This document shows, piece by piece, positions 23,643 to 31,821 of a stretch of DNA of 64,000 bases; position 1 is the stretch's first letter, and every line of letters begins with the position of its first letter. A model generated the notes under the pieces. It was not told the DNA's origin. It searched no databases and worked only from the letters and a program-made list of their open reading frames with translations. Source of the DNA: Scatosoma sp048465415 (lineage in GTDB: Bacteria > Bacillota > Clostridia > Christensenellales > Borkfalkiaceae); contig DBFWLO010000019.1 of NCBI GenBank assembly GCA_048465415.1, positions 351,846-415,845 on the forward strand. The letters are read 5' to 3'. The position numbers and the translations under genes were made by a program.

Positions 23643-25250
23643 TTATTTCCGGTTTTCCATATACTTCACCGCGCTTTTGATAAACTCGCGGAAAATCGGC
23701 TGCGCGCCGTTGGGACGGGATTTGAATTCGGGGTGGAACTGCACGCCGATGTAAAAATCGTCGGCCGGATATTCGATCGCTTCGCAAAGGCTGCCGTCCG
23801 GGGAAGTGCCCGCGATCAGCATGCCCTTTTCCTCGAATTGTTTACGATAGTCGTTATTGAACTCGAAGCGGTGGCGATGGCGTTCGGCGACTTCCGGCTT
23901 ATCCCCGTAGGCGCGTTTCATGATCGGGCCGATCACCTTACAGGGATAGGCGCCGAGGCGCATGGTGCCGCCCAGTTTCACGCCGTACTGGTCGGGCATG
24001 AGATCGATGACGAGATGTTCGCTTTCGGCGTCGAACTCGGAGGAGTTGGCGTCCTTATAGCCGAGCACGTTGCGGGCGAATTCGATCGCCGCGATCTGCA
24101 TGCCCAAACAGATCCCGAAATAGGGAACGTTATTTTCGCGGGCGTACTGCGCCGCCAGGACCATGCCCTCGATGCCGCGGTTGCCGAAGCCGCCGGGAAC
24201 GATGATTCCGTCCGCGCCGCCGAGCTTTTCGGGTAAATTTTCTTTGGTCAGAAATTCGGTGTCCACCCAGTCGATCTCCACCTTCGCGCCGTTTTCGTAG
24301 CCGCCGTGCGCGAGCGCTTCGGCGACGGAGAGATAGGCGTCGTGGAGCTGGACGTACTTGCCGCAGAGCGCGATCTTCACCGTCTTGCCGCGGGCGTGGA
24401 CGCGGGAGAGCATCTCCACCCATTCCGCCATGTCGATCTCTTTCGGATCGAGATGAAGAATCTTGCAGACGACGGTCGAGAAGTTGCTCTTTTCGAGCAT
24501 CAGCGGCGCCTCGTAGAGCACGGGTACGGTGAGGTTTTCGATACAGCATTCCGGTTCCACGTTGCAGAACATGGCGATCTTATCCTTGACGTACCGGGGC
24601 ATCGGCTGATCGACGCGGGCCATGATGATGTCGGGCGTGATGCCCATGCCTTGCAGCTCCTTAACCGAGTGCTGGGTGGGTTTGGATTTGAATTCGTCCG
24701 AACCGGAGATGTACGGCACCAGCGTCACGTGAATGAAACAACAGTTTTCTCTGCCCACTTCCCTCGCCACCTGGCGGATCGCTTCGAGGAAGGGCTGGCT
24801 TTCGATGTCGCCCGTCGTGCCGCCGATTTCCGTGATCACGACGTCCGCGTTCGAGGACTTGCCCACGTTATAAATGAAAGTTTTGATCTCGTTGGTGATA
24901 TGGGGGATCACCTGCACCGTCTTGCCGAGATACTCGCCGCTGCGCTCTTTATTGAGCACGTTCCAATAGACTTTGCCCGTGGTGAGGTTGGAGTATTTAT
25001 TGAGGTTTTCGTCGATGAAACGCTCGTAGTGGCCGAGGTCGAGATCGGTCTCCGCGCCGTCTTCCGTCACGAATACTTCGCCGTGCTGGAACGGGCTCAT
25101 CGTGCCCGGATCGATATTGATGTAAGGATCGAGTTTCTGCGACGCCACCTTATAGCCGCGCATTTTCAAGAGTCTGCCGAGCGACGCCGCCGTGATGCCT
25201 TTGCCCAGTCCCGAAACTACGCCGCCCGTCACAAAAATGTACTTTGTCAT
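23643..25250 (-). CDS. pyrG: CTP synthase
   Basis: A 535-residue enzyme making CTP from UTP, ATP and glutamine. The N-terminal synthetase domain begins MTKYIFVTGGVVSGLGKG with the P-loop, and contains EIGGTTGDIESQPFLEA. The C-terminal class I glutamine amidotransferase domain has the catalytic cysteine in YFGICLGMQ and the His/Glu pair in QFHPEFKSRP. It follows dapF by 67 nt in a leftward purA-dapF-pyrG group. I saw no pyrG-type pause or attenuator in the short gap, so transcription probably comes from the purA promoter. Confidence 0.98.
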   Translation of the reverse strand: MTKYIFVTGGVVSGLGKGITAASLGRLLKMRGYKVASQKLDPYINIDPGTMSPFQHGEVFVTEDGAETDLDLGHYERFIDENLNKYSNLTTGKVYWNVLNKERSGEYLGKTVQVIPHITNEIKTFIYNVGKSSNADVVITEIGGTTGDIESQPFLEAIRQVAREVGRENCCFIHVTLVPYISGSDEFKSKPTQHSVKELQGMGITPDIIMARVDQPMPRYVKDKIAMFCNVEPECCIENLTVPVLYEAPLMLEKSNFSTVVCKILHLDPKEIDMAEWVEMLSRVHARGKTVKIALCGKYVQLHDAYLSVAEALAHGGYENGAKVEIDWVDTEFLTKENLPEKLGGADGIIVPGGFGNRGIEGMVLAAQYARENNVPYFGICLGMQIAAIEFARNVLGYKDANSSEFDAESEHLVIDLMPDQYGVKLGGTMRLGAYPCKVIGPIMKRAYGDKPEVAERHRHRFEFNNDYRKQFEEKGMLIAGTSPDGSLCEAIEYPADDFYIGVQFHPEFKSRPNGAQPIFREFIKSAVKYMENRK

Positions 25251-25317
25251 AATTCTTCTATGCTCCCGTGAGTGTTTTTATGCGTTATTGCCGCAAATCC
25301 GCCCCGCGGATCCGCCC

Positions 25318-26154
25318 TCATATTTCCACCTCGCCCGTATACACGAGCGCGGCTTCCCCCGTCATCCAAACCGTATCCTTTGTCCAGCGGATCGTCAGAT
25401 CGCCGCCGCGAAGCCGCACCCGAATATCCTTATCCCGTTCCGCGAAGCCGTTCAAAACGGCCGCCACAGCCGCCGCGCACGCGCCCGTGCCGCAGGCCCA
25501 GGTCTCGCCGCTGCCGCGTTCCCAGACGCGCATTTGAAGGTCGTTTTTCCCGAGTACTTTTACAAATTCCGTGTTCGTGCGCTCGGGGAAGATCGGCGCG
25601 TTTTCAAAGAGCGGACCGATTTTTTCTATGTCCAGGTCCCGAGGATCTTGGAATACCACGCAGTGCGGATTGCCCATCGAAACGCAGGTGATCTCCGTCC
25701 CGGTTCCCGCGATCTCCGTTTTTCGGGCGACAATTCTATCGCCCGGCAGGAGCACGGGGAGCTTTTCGGGAGAAAGCTCCGGAGCGCCCATGTCCACTTT
25801 TACCCTCTCCGTGCCGCCGTTTTTCAAAATCAGATCGAGCGTTTTGACGCCGCTCAGCGTCTCTATTTTCAAGTGCGTTTTATTCGTTTTTTTAAAGTCG
25901 TAAAGATATTTGCCGACGCAACGGATCGCGTTGCCGCACATCTTGCCCTCGCTGCCGTCCGCGTTGAACATGCGCATTTTCGCGTCCGCGATTTCGCTCG
26001 GAGAAATCAGCACGATCCCGTCGCCGCCGATCCCGAAATGGCGGTCGGAGAGTCTGACCGCCGCCGGGCCGGGATCCGCAAACGGCATTTCCAGGCAGTC
26101 GAAATAGATATAATCGTTACCGATGCCGTGCATTTTATAAAATTTTCTGAGCAT
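25318..26154 (-). CDS. dapF: Diaminopimelate epimerase
   Basis: A 278-residue cofactor-independent racemase converting LL- to meso-diaminopimelate for peptidoglycan and lysine. Both catalytic cysteine regions are present: ADGSEGKMCGNAIRCVG (about residues 64-80) and the ETWACGTGACAAAV segment near residue 215. The start MLRKFYKMHGIGNDYIYFD matches the family. It begins 9 nt after purA, so it is in the same operon although functionally linked to dapL further down. Confidence 0.97.
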   Translation of the reverse strand: MLRKFYKMHGIGNDYIYFDCLEMPFADPGPAAVRLSDRHFGIGGDGIVLISPSEIADAKMRMFNADGSEGKMCGNAIRCVGKYLYDFKKTNKTHLKIETLSGVKTLDLILKNGGTERVKVDMGAPELSPEKLPVLLPGDRIVARKTEIAGTGTEITCVSMGNPHCVVFQDPRDLDIEKIGPLFENAPIFPERTNTEFVKVLGKNDLQMRVWERGSGETWACGTGACAAAVAAVLNGFAERDKDIRVRLRGGDLTIRWTKDTVWMTGEAALVYTGEVEI

Positions 26155-26163
26155 TATTTTCGC

Positions 26164-27435
26164 TTACATTTCGACGTAGGCGTCGCGTTCCGCGCCTACG
26201 GAGACGTACTTGATACGGCAGTCGCAGGCCTTTTCGATGAAGGCGATGTAGTCGAGCGCCTCCTTAGGCAAATCCTCTTTTTTACGGCATTTGGAAACGT
26301 CGCAGTTCCAGCCCTTGACCGTTTTGAATACCGGCTTACATTCGTCGAGTACGTCGGTGAACGGAAAGTCCTCCACGAGTTTGCCGTCAAGTTCGTAATC
26401 GGTGCAGACTTCGATTTCTTCATAGCCGGAAAGCACGTCGAGTTTGGTGAGGGCGATTTCTTTCGCGCCCTGGCAGCGAATCCCGTATTTGGAAGCCACG
26501 ACGTCGAAGGGACCGACGCGTCTGGGACGGCCGGTCGCGGCGCCGTATTCGCCGCCTAATTTTCTCAGTTTTTCGGCCTTTTCGCCGAAATACTCGGCCG
26601 TGAAGGGGCCCTCGCCCACGCATGTGGAATAGGCCTTCATGATGCCGATCGAGTTATCGAGCTGCAAGTTGGGCACGCCCGCGCCGATGGGCGCGTAGGC
26701 CGCGATCGTCGAAGAGGAGGAGGTGTAGGGATAGATCCCGAAATCGATGTCGCGGAGCGCGCCGAGCTGCGCTTCGAACATGATGTTTTTGCCCGCTTTA
26801 TGCGCTTTATCGAGATAGGCGCCCACGTCGCAGACGAAAGGAACGAGCTTCGCGCCGTATTCCTCGAAATACGCGATCATCTCCTCGGTCTTGACCGCTT
26901 CCGCGCCGTAGCCGCCGACGACGGTGAGGTTTTTCCATTCCACGATGTCTTTAACGCGCCGACAGAGAAGTTCTTTATTCAAAAGCTCGCCCATACGGAA
27001 CGCCTTTTTGAAATATTTATCCGCGTACACGGGCGCGATTCCGCGGCGGGTGGAACCGAATTTTTTGCCCGCGAGCCGGTCTTCTTCCAGGCAGTCCTGC
27101 AAGACGTGATAGGGCATGGTGATCACGGCTCTGTCGCTGATCTTTAAGTTCTCGGGCGTGATTTTTATGCCCGCGGCGCGGAGTTTCTCTATCTCCCCGC
27201 AGAGGTGTTTGATGTCGATGACCATGCCGTTGCCCATGACGTTGACGATGTTTTCGCGCAAAATACCCGACGGCAGAAGGTTTAAAATAAATTTGCCGCG
27301 CTCGTTGATGACCGTATGGCCGGCGTTGTTGCCGCCCTGATAACGACAGACGACGTCAAACTTTTCGGAAAGCAGATCGACCATTCTTCCCTTGCCTTCG
27401 TCGCCCCAGTTGATTCCGCAGATAGATGTAAGCAT
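26164..27435 (-). CDS. purA: Adenylosuccinate synthetase
   Basis: A 423-residue enzyme of AMP biosynthesis joining IMP and aspartate with GTP. GTP-binding and catalytic motifs are WGDEGKGRMVDLL (residues 10-22) and QGGNNAGHTV, then GSTRRGIAPVYADK and TTGRPRR-type recognition (AATGRPRRVGPFDVV). First gene of the purA-dapF-pyrG group, with a consensus promoter at 27551-27579 and a leader of about 110 nt. GAAGGAG lies upstream of the ATG. Confidence 0.97.
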   Translation of the reverse strand: MLTSICGINWGDEGKGRMVDLLSEKFDVVCRYQGGNNAGHTVINERGKFILNLLPSGILRENIVNVMGNGMVIDIKHLCGEIEKLRAAGIKITPENLKISDRAVITMPYHVLQDCLEEDRLAGKKFGSTRRGIAPVYADKYFKKAFRMGELLNKELLCRRVKDIVEWKNLTVVGGYGAEAVKTEEMIAYFEEYGAKLVPFVCDVGAYLDKAHKAGKNIMFEAQLGALRDIDFGIYPYTSSSSTIAAYAPIGAGVPNLQLDNSIGIMKAYSTCVGEGPFTAEYFGEKAEKLRKLGGEYGAATGRPRRVGPFDVVASKYGIRCQGAKEIALTKLDVLSGYEEIEVCTDYELDGKLVEDFPFTDVLDECKPVFKTVKGWNCDVSKCRKKEDLPKEALDYIAFIEKACDCRIKYVSVGAERDAYVEM

Positions 27436-27550
27436 ATTCTTTCTCCTTCTCGCTTTTGTCTTCGCAAAACGTATGGAAAACGTAAAAAACCGAGCATTTC
27501 TCTCTAAAAAGCAAAAATGCCCTCCTTCCGCCTATTTAACCATACGATTT

Positions 27551-27579
27551 ATTATACTGCATTTTTTTTATTCTGTCAA
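27551..27579 (-). promoter_or_regulatory. Consensus SigA promoter of purA-dapF-pyrG
   Basis: Minus strand TTGACA (27574-27579), 17-bp spacer, TATAAT (27551-27556). The leader 27436-27544 has no recognised riboswitch; CGTATGG at its 5' end can pair with CCATACG at 27470-27476. Confidence 0.88.
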
Positions 27580-27630
27580 GCCCCCGCCGCCGGGAAAAAT
27601 TTTTATCAAAAATTATTTTTACATACCCCC

Positions 27631-27659
27631 TTGACAAATTGCATAAAATGAGGTATTAT
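27631..27659 (+). promoter_or_regulatory. SigA promoter of the Nudix gene
   Basis: TTGACA (27631-27636), 17-bp spacer, TATTAT (27654-27659), 46 nt upstream of the start codon. Confidence 0.85.
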
Positions 27660-27705
27660 ATAAGGAAATAACGGCGCGGAACCGCGCCGATCGGGAGGAA
27701 GGCCT

Positions 27706-28200
27706 ATGTATTGCAGACAATGCGGAGAAAAACTTACCCTGCGCTTTTGCGAAAACGAGGGGTTGGTACCTTATTGCGACAAGTGCGAAGCGTATATATT
27801 TCCTCAATTCAATGTTGCCGTATCGATGGTTGTCACTAATCGCGCTCAGGATAAAATTTTGCTTGCCAAGCACGTTGAAGACGAGGATTTCATACTCTTC
27901 GCAGGATATATCAAAAAAGGCGAAAACGCCGAAAAAACCGTTCCCAGAGAAATCAAGGAGGAACTCGGGCTCAACGTCGTCAAGAGCAAGTATATGTCCT
28001 CGCGTTACCACGCCCAAAGAGACGTTCTCATGCTCAATTTCATCGTCGTCGTCGAGGACACCCCTATCAAGCTCAAAGAAGACGAGATTGCCGAAGCGAG
28101 ATGGTGTACGCCCGAAGAGGCGCTCGCACTCATCAGAAAAGGCACTACCGCCGAATTTTTCCTCATCAACGCCGTCAAGGAACTCAAACGGAAAATCTGA
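27706..28200 (+). CDS. Nudix hydrolase with N-terminal zinc ribbon
   Basis: A 164-residue protein. The N-terminus has two CxxC pairs (CRQC at residues 3-6, CDKC at 24-27) forming a likely zinc ribbon like that of NudC-type NADH pyrophosphatases. The Nudix box is complete: G-x5-E-x7-REIKEELGL at about residues 66-88. Such enzymes hydrolyse nucleoside diphosphates linked to another moiety; the exact substrate (NADH, NDP-sugar or a damaged nucleotide) cannot be read here, and the domain is shorter than canonical NudC. It is monocistronic, with its own promoter and terminator. Confidence 0.88.
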   Translation: MYCRQCGEKLTLRFCENEGLVPYCDKCEAYIFPQFNVAVSMVVTNRAQDKILLAKHVEDEDFILFAGYIKKGENAEKTVPREIKEELGLNVVKSKYMSSRYHAQRDVLMLNFIVVVEDTPIKLKEDEIAEARWCTPEEALALIRKGTTAEFFLINAVKELKRKI

Positions 28201-28228
28201 CGTCGGTCTATTCTTTTTCTGAAAATTG

Positions 28229-28256
28229 CGGCGCGGTTCACCAACGGACCGCGCCG
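28229..28256 (+). terminator. Intrinsic terminator after the Nudix gene
   Basis: Stem CGGCGCGGT/ACCGCGCCG (28229-28237, 28248-28256), 10-nt loop, followed by a run of T. Confidence 0.92.
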
Positions 28257-28296
28257 TTTTTTTATTCATCAAAATTGTTAAGCTTTTTCAAAGCTA

Positions 28297-28324
28297 TTGA
28301 CAAAATTCGGAAAGGTGATATAAT
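28297..28324 (+). promoter_or_regulatory. SigA promoter of the lipoprotein gene
   Basis: TTGACA (28297-28302), 16-bp spacer, TATAAT (28319-28324), 39 nt before the ATG at 28364. Confidence 0.85.
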
Positions 28325-28363
28325 AAAAGAGAGGATCGGTTCAGGAACGGGGAGGAGATTCCG

Positions 28364-28954
28364 ATGAAAAAACAAAAGTTATGCGTTCTTTTAGTCCCGG
28401 TGTTTTTGTGCGGGCTGGGCGCGTGTCGAAGGGCGGAACCGGCGGAAAATTTTTTAGAGGACGGATTTGAACTCCGGGAAGATTCGGGCTGTGAACCTCA
28501 GATTCTCCACCGATTTTTCTGCGCTTACCGGGCCGAACAAAGAACTTTTCCTGTGGGAGAAGCGGACATCACGTTTTTTTACGGTTCGGACAGTACAGAG
28601 AGAGAAAACGAACGGGAATGTAAAGAACCCGTCATGCTTACCGTGTATAATTTTCAAGACGCTTCGGAAAAAGATCAGCTCCTTCGCACAATCGATTTAG
28701 ACGAGTTTTTCGGCGAAAAGTATGCCTGCTCGTTCGACGAAAAAAGCCGGAGATTGATCTTTTCTCAATCGGAAACCGCCCGTCTTTCCCAAGACTTATT
28801 TAAAGACGACGACGGCGTGATTTCTTTCGCCGTTTCTCAGCGCGTCGCCCCCACAGAGTATTCGATAAACGAAGTTTGCGTTTACCCTGCGGCGGTGATC
28901 TCCTTTCGCTATACCGTTGAAAATTCTCTTGTTACTTTGTCCAGATACGAATGA
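28364..28954 (+). CDS. Lipoprotein of unknown function
   Basis: A 196-residue secreted lipoprotein: basic N-terminus MKKQK, hydrophobic core, and lipobox LGAC with the lipidated cysteine at about residue 21. The mature part is acidic and unlike any family I recognise; it alternates short beta-like segments and contains two further cysteines. GGGAGGAG lies about 6 nt before the ATG. It is a single gene between its own promoter and terminator. Codon use is similar to its neighbours. Confidence 0.75.
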   Translation: MKKQKLCVLLVPVFLCGLGACRRAEPAENFLEDGFELREDSGCEPQILHRFFCAYRAEQRTFPVGEADITFFYGSDSTERENERECKEPVMLTVYNFQDASEKDQLLRTIDLDEFFGEKYACSFDEKSRRLIFSQSETARLSQDLFKDDDGVISFAVSQRVAPTEYSINEVCVYPAAVISFRYTVENSLVTLSRYE

Positions 28955-29045
28955 GGAAAACTTTCCGATTTTTCTCTTATGTTTAGAATTATCTTTCGGG
29001 GAACCGCTTTTATTACGCTTTCCTTCTCGGAATTTTATAAACACT

Positions 29046-29080
29046 AAAAGTGTCTGAACGCTTACGCATCAGACACTTTT
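29046..29080 (+). terminator. Intrinsic terminator after the lipoprotein gene
   Basis: Perfect 12-bp stem AAAAGTGTCTGA/TCAGACACTTTT with 11-nt loop. The remaining stretch to 29196 shows no gene. Confidence 0.85.
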
Positions 29081-29196
29081 TAAATCTGCCTACTTTATTT
29101 TAGAGTAATCCATGATATTTTATAATTAATGAATATAGTTACAATATTTACCTGAGCCGTCCTTCCCCACACACGCATAAAAGGCTGTATTTAGTT

Positions 29197-30147
29197 TTAG
29201 ATTCTTGTATCTACGCCATATCCTGTAAAGCTTTTCTCTTCATGAGATACAGTAACCGTCACTCCGGCGCTTTTTCCTTGCACGCCAAAATTTACACCGG
29301 TAACTTTTGCGGAGCTGTAAGTATGTGTGTAATAGCCAGTTGCAAGAGCATCAAATGTGGAAAAATATTTATCGTATGTACAAGCACCGTACCAAATGTG
29401 TCCCACGTAAGTAGTAAACGTCGGCGTACTAAACTGTCTATCCTACAATCTAAAGCCGAAGCCTAAACTTCCGTCTCCATCTGAACGATTTTCCGTAGAT
29501 TCTTTTTGTGACCCGGTATTATCTTCAATATAGGCATATGTTTTTACTACGGAAGAATTATATTCAGATTTTACACTGGTATATCCAACGCCAAAGGCGT
29601 CAGGTCCGCCTATTGTCTCTACGAAAAAACTCAGTTTGGGCAAGGCGTTACCGTTCTTCCATTTTCCTCCGCACGAGACAACCCATGTCTGATTACTCGC
29701 CTGATAATAAACTTCGGGGGCATAAATAGAAACATCACCCGTGCCGCACTTTGGATAAACAGCAATTCCACATGGCATAATTTCTTCTTGTTCCCCTGAA
29801 AAATCATTTGAATCGCTTGATTCTTCTGCTTACTTTTGTGAACTCATTTCCGTTTCAAAACGATAAATCCCTTGATACGAAAGTTCTTCCAATAAACTTT
29901 CTTTTTCCTCTCCTACCGCAAAAAATGCCTGTGAAATCAAATCATCGCAATTTATTGCTTGTCTCATCATAGGCCGCAAAGCAATTTCTTCCGCATATTT
30001 TTTGTCCATTTCTTCGGCAAAATGCACTTTTGCAGTCGCGAGAGAATTTTCTTCGGCCGCTGTTTTTGTAGGGCTACCGTAAGTAAATAAACCGGAACAT
30101 GCCAACAAAACCGATACAGCTAAAACAAAAAGTTTCTTGTTTGTCAT
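29197..30147 (-). pseudogene. Secreted-protein gene interrupted by two in-frame stop codons
   Basis: From ATG 30147 (AAGGAG upstream) a single frame of 317 codons encodes a signal peptide (MTNKKLFVLAVSVLLAC, possible lipobox LLAC), an acidic helical part, then a glycine- and serine-rich beta-like C-terminal part ending GYGVDTRI. It is broken only by TAA at 29830-29832 (after SSQK, before AEESSD) and TAG at 29443-29445 (after GFGFRL, before DRQFST). No frameshift occurs. Both stops could come from single C-to-T changes in Gln codons. It is the third gene after padR and the membrane-protein gene. Product unknown. Recent nonsense decay is the simplest reading; readthrough cannot be excluded. Confidence 0.75.
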
Positions 30148-30197
30148 TACTTTTCTCCTTAAATTGAATTTTTATCCGTAGCCATTTATGCGTGGTT

Positions 30198-31073
30198 TCA
30201 TGTTTTTACGATTGTTGCCGACTTTCTTTGCCAGAAACTCCGCGTCAGATTACGCAGGTGAAATTTCGCGACTCCCTCAGACATACCGGGACAAAGAACG
30301 GCGGGAACATAAAAGCTGAACTCTTCTCCGTCCCTGAAATTCAGATTGGTAAATCCCAGCAAATGACAGGCATAACTCTCCCCGCCGTAATCGCAATAGA
30401 GCTCTCCCGTCTGCGTCCATTCCAAAGTGTGCGACTCGTCAAAGGAATATGTTCTCCAAGATACGAGCGATGCGTACTCCCTGGAAAAAATTCCGTGCGA
30501 CCGAAAAAAAATTCTGTACCAACCATTCGTTTCATCGAGATTTTCGAGTTCGACGATAACGTTTCCGCTGCGGTAAATCACGACGTTTTTATATTCCTCC
30601 CAGCGACGGAAATCGATCTTGAAAGAAACATCCTCTTCCAGCGGAGTCGCGTCATACGTATAGTTATTGAAATCGGTTGCAATATATCTGATTCCTTGCG
30701 TCCAAATGCCTATGTATCCCTGCGCGGTCAGATACTGTATAAGGATTGTTCCCGCGCACAGGAGAAAAAGACATACGGCGATCGCCCGCGTCCAAAGAAT
30801 ACGCTTCCGCTGTTCGGGTGCAGGATAGGTCGTCAATCCCGAAAGCAGATCACAGTAAAAAGCGTCGTATCCCTCCGGAAACAACTTTTCCGAACAAACG
30901 CCTCTTTTCTCGGCATCCGACAATAATTCAAAAAACTCGTTCAGCACCGCTTTTCGTTCGCTCCGCCTTTTCACATCGCGACGGAGAAAGAGTCGCGTCT
31001 GTAAATAGACCTTTCTATTTTCCTCGTTCAGAGCCTTGACTCTCTTTTCTCCCTCTCCCATACTTACGACCAT
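30198..31073 (-). CDS. Membrane-anchored protein encoded with PadR (HAAS/DUF1700-like)
   Basis: A 291-residue protein. The N-terminal 90 residues are helical and charged (RVKALNEENRKVYLQTRLFL), like the cytoplasmic HAAS-type domain often encoded beside PadR regulators. One transmembrane segment follows (about 94-114, AIAVCLFLLCAGTILIQYL), then a beta-rich extracytoplasmic part of about 175 residues with no recognised domain. AGGAGG stands directly before the ATG at 31073; a start at 31061 is possible. It lies between padR and the double-stop secreted-protein gene, so the three form an operon. The HAAS link is based on context and general pattern. Confidence 0.6.
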   Translation of the reverse strand: MVVSMGEGEKRVKALNEENRKVYLQTRLFLRRDVKRRSERKAVLNEFFELLSDAEKRGVCSEKLFPEGYDAFYCDLLSGLTTYPAPEQRKRILWTRAIAVCLFLLCAGTILIQYLTAQGYIGIWTQGIRYIATDFNNYTYDATPLEEDVSFKIDFRRWEEYKNVVIYRSGNVIVELENLDETNGWYRIFFRSHGIFSREYASLVSWRTYSFDESHTLEWTQTGELYCDYGGESYACHLLGFTNLNFRDGEEFSFYVPAVLCPGMSEGVAKFHLRNLTRSFWQRKSATIVKT

Positions 31074-31138
31074 GACCTCCTATCAAAAACAGTTTTCCGC
31101 CGAACCCGATAAAATACAGAACGACAAATCTTTTTCCT

Positions 31139-31465
31139 CTATTCCTTTATTTTCAGAATTCCATTTACTATCGTTTTTGTCTCTTCCCATATCCTCAAGA
31201 ACGCTTCCAGCTCCGCCTTTCCTTTGTCGGTAAGTTTATAATATTTACGCATAGGCCCCAGCTCGTTCGGCACCCGTTCCGCCGCCACCAGTTTTTCCTT
31301 TTCCAACCGAAGCAAAAGGGGAAAAATCGTTCCCGTGGAAATATCCGAAAAACCGTGCTCTTTCAACCGATTCACCAGTTCCCCCGCATAGCATTTCTCT
31401 TCGCCGATGATTTTCAGCACACAGCCTTCCAATATTCCCTTGACCATCTGCGTTCTGTTGACCAT
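31139..31465 (-). CDS. PadR-family transcriptional regulator
   Basis: A 108-residue protein with the PadR winged helix: GILEGCVLKIIGEEKCYAGELVNRL, then ISTGTIFPLLLRLEKEKLV and PMRKYYKLTDKG. The start at 31465 has AAAGGA upstream; longer in-frame versions would run into the operator and promoter. PadR proteins are usually repressors that bind their own promoter and respond to small molecules or envelope stress. Here a palindrome sits at the predicted transcription start. It probably controls the downstream membrane protein and secreted protein. Confidence 0.9.
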   Translation of the reverse strand: MVNRTQMVKGILEGCVLKIIGEEKCYAGELVNRLKEHGFSDISTGTIFPLLLRLEKEKLVAAERVPNELGPMRKYYKLTDKGKAELEAFLRIWEETKTIVNGILKIKE

Positions 31466-31482
31466 TCGTCTTTTTTCCTTTC

Positions 31483-31505
31483 GGTTACTTGTATTACATG
31501 TAACC
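31483..31505. promoter_or_regulatory. PadR operator (23-bp palindrome)
   Basis: GGTTAC-TTGTATTACAT-GTAACC is an almost perfect palindrome, with the TGTA/TACA core typical of PadR operators. It covers the predicted start of the transcript made from 31512-31540, a good position for autorepression. Confidence 0.75.
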
Positions 31506-31511
31506 GAATAC

Positions 31512-31540
31512 AGTATAGCACGCAAAAAGAAAATTGTCAA
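31512..31540 (-). promoter_or_regulatory. SigA promoter of the padR operon
   Basis: Minus strand TTGACA (31535-31540), 17-bp spacer, TATACT (31512-31517), immediately upstream of the palindromic operator. Confidence 0.85.
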
Positions 31541-31591
31541 GAAGGAAAATGAAAAAACTGGTTTGTTGGGGGAAATTCGCCGTAAAAAACT

Positions 31592-31613
31592 CCCCGTTCC
31601 GTACGGAACGGGG
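31592..31613 (-). terminator. Intrinsic terminator after the GH2 fragment
   Basis: Palindromic stem CCCCGTTCC-GTAC-GGAACGGGG with T-rich sequence on the minus strand (31584-31591). It would end transcripts of the esterase-lipoprotein pair. Confidence 0.85.
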
Positions 31614-31626
31614 ATTCTCTTTATCT

Positions 31627-31821
31627 TTATTCTTTATGTTCGGCGATCTCTTCGATCTTTTTCAAATCGAATTTCGGCGCGCGGTCGGCATATAAAAGTC
31701 CGTTGACTTCCTGCTGCACGTCCGTGAGCCGGGTATAGCAGAACCCCTGGAACCCGGACGCGTAAACGCCGTCTAAAAGATCACGGTAGCGGGCGAAAAA
31801 TTCCTCATCGTCCGCCGCCGG
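31627..31821 (-). pseudogene. Displaced 3' end of a glycoside hydrolase family 2 gene
   Basis: About 64 codons ending in EHKE and a TAA at 31627 are a close copy of the last codons of the intact GH2 gene at 36158-37903; shared runs include GVYASGFQGFCYT and LTDVQQEVNGLLYADR. The DNA match extends over roughly 190 bp. It has no start codon and sits directly after the TGA stop of the lipoprotein gene at 31822, in the same reading frame. It is probably the scar of a deletion or recombination that removed most of a second GH2 gene. Confidence 0.88.

Noticed and set aside
25192..26559. 455-codon plus-strand ORF
   Set aside because: Opposite dapF and purA, which have full family motifs; shadow frame.
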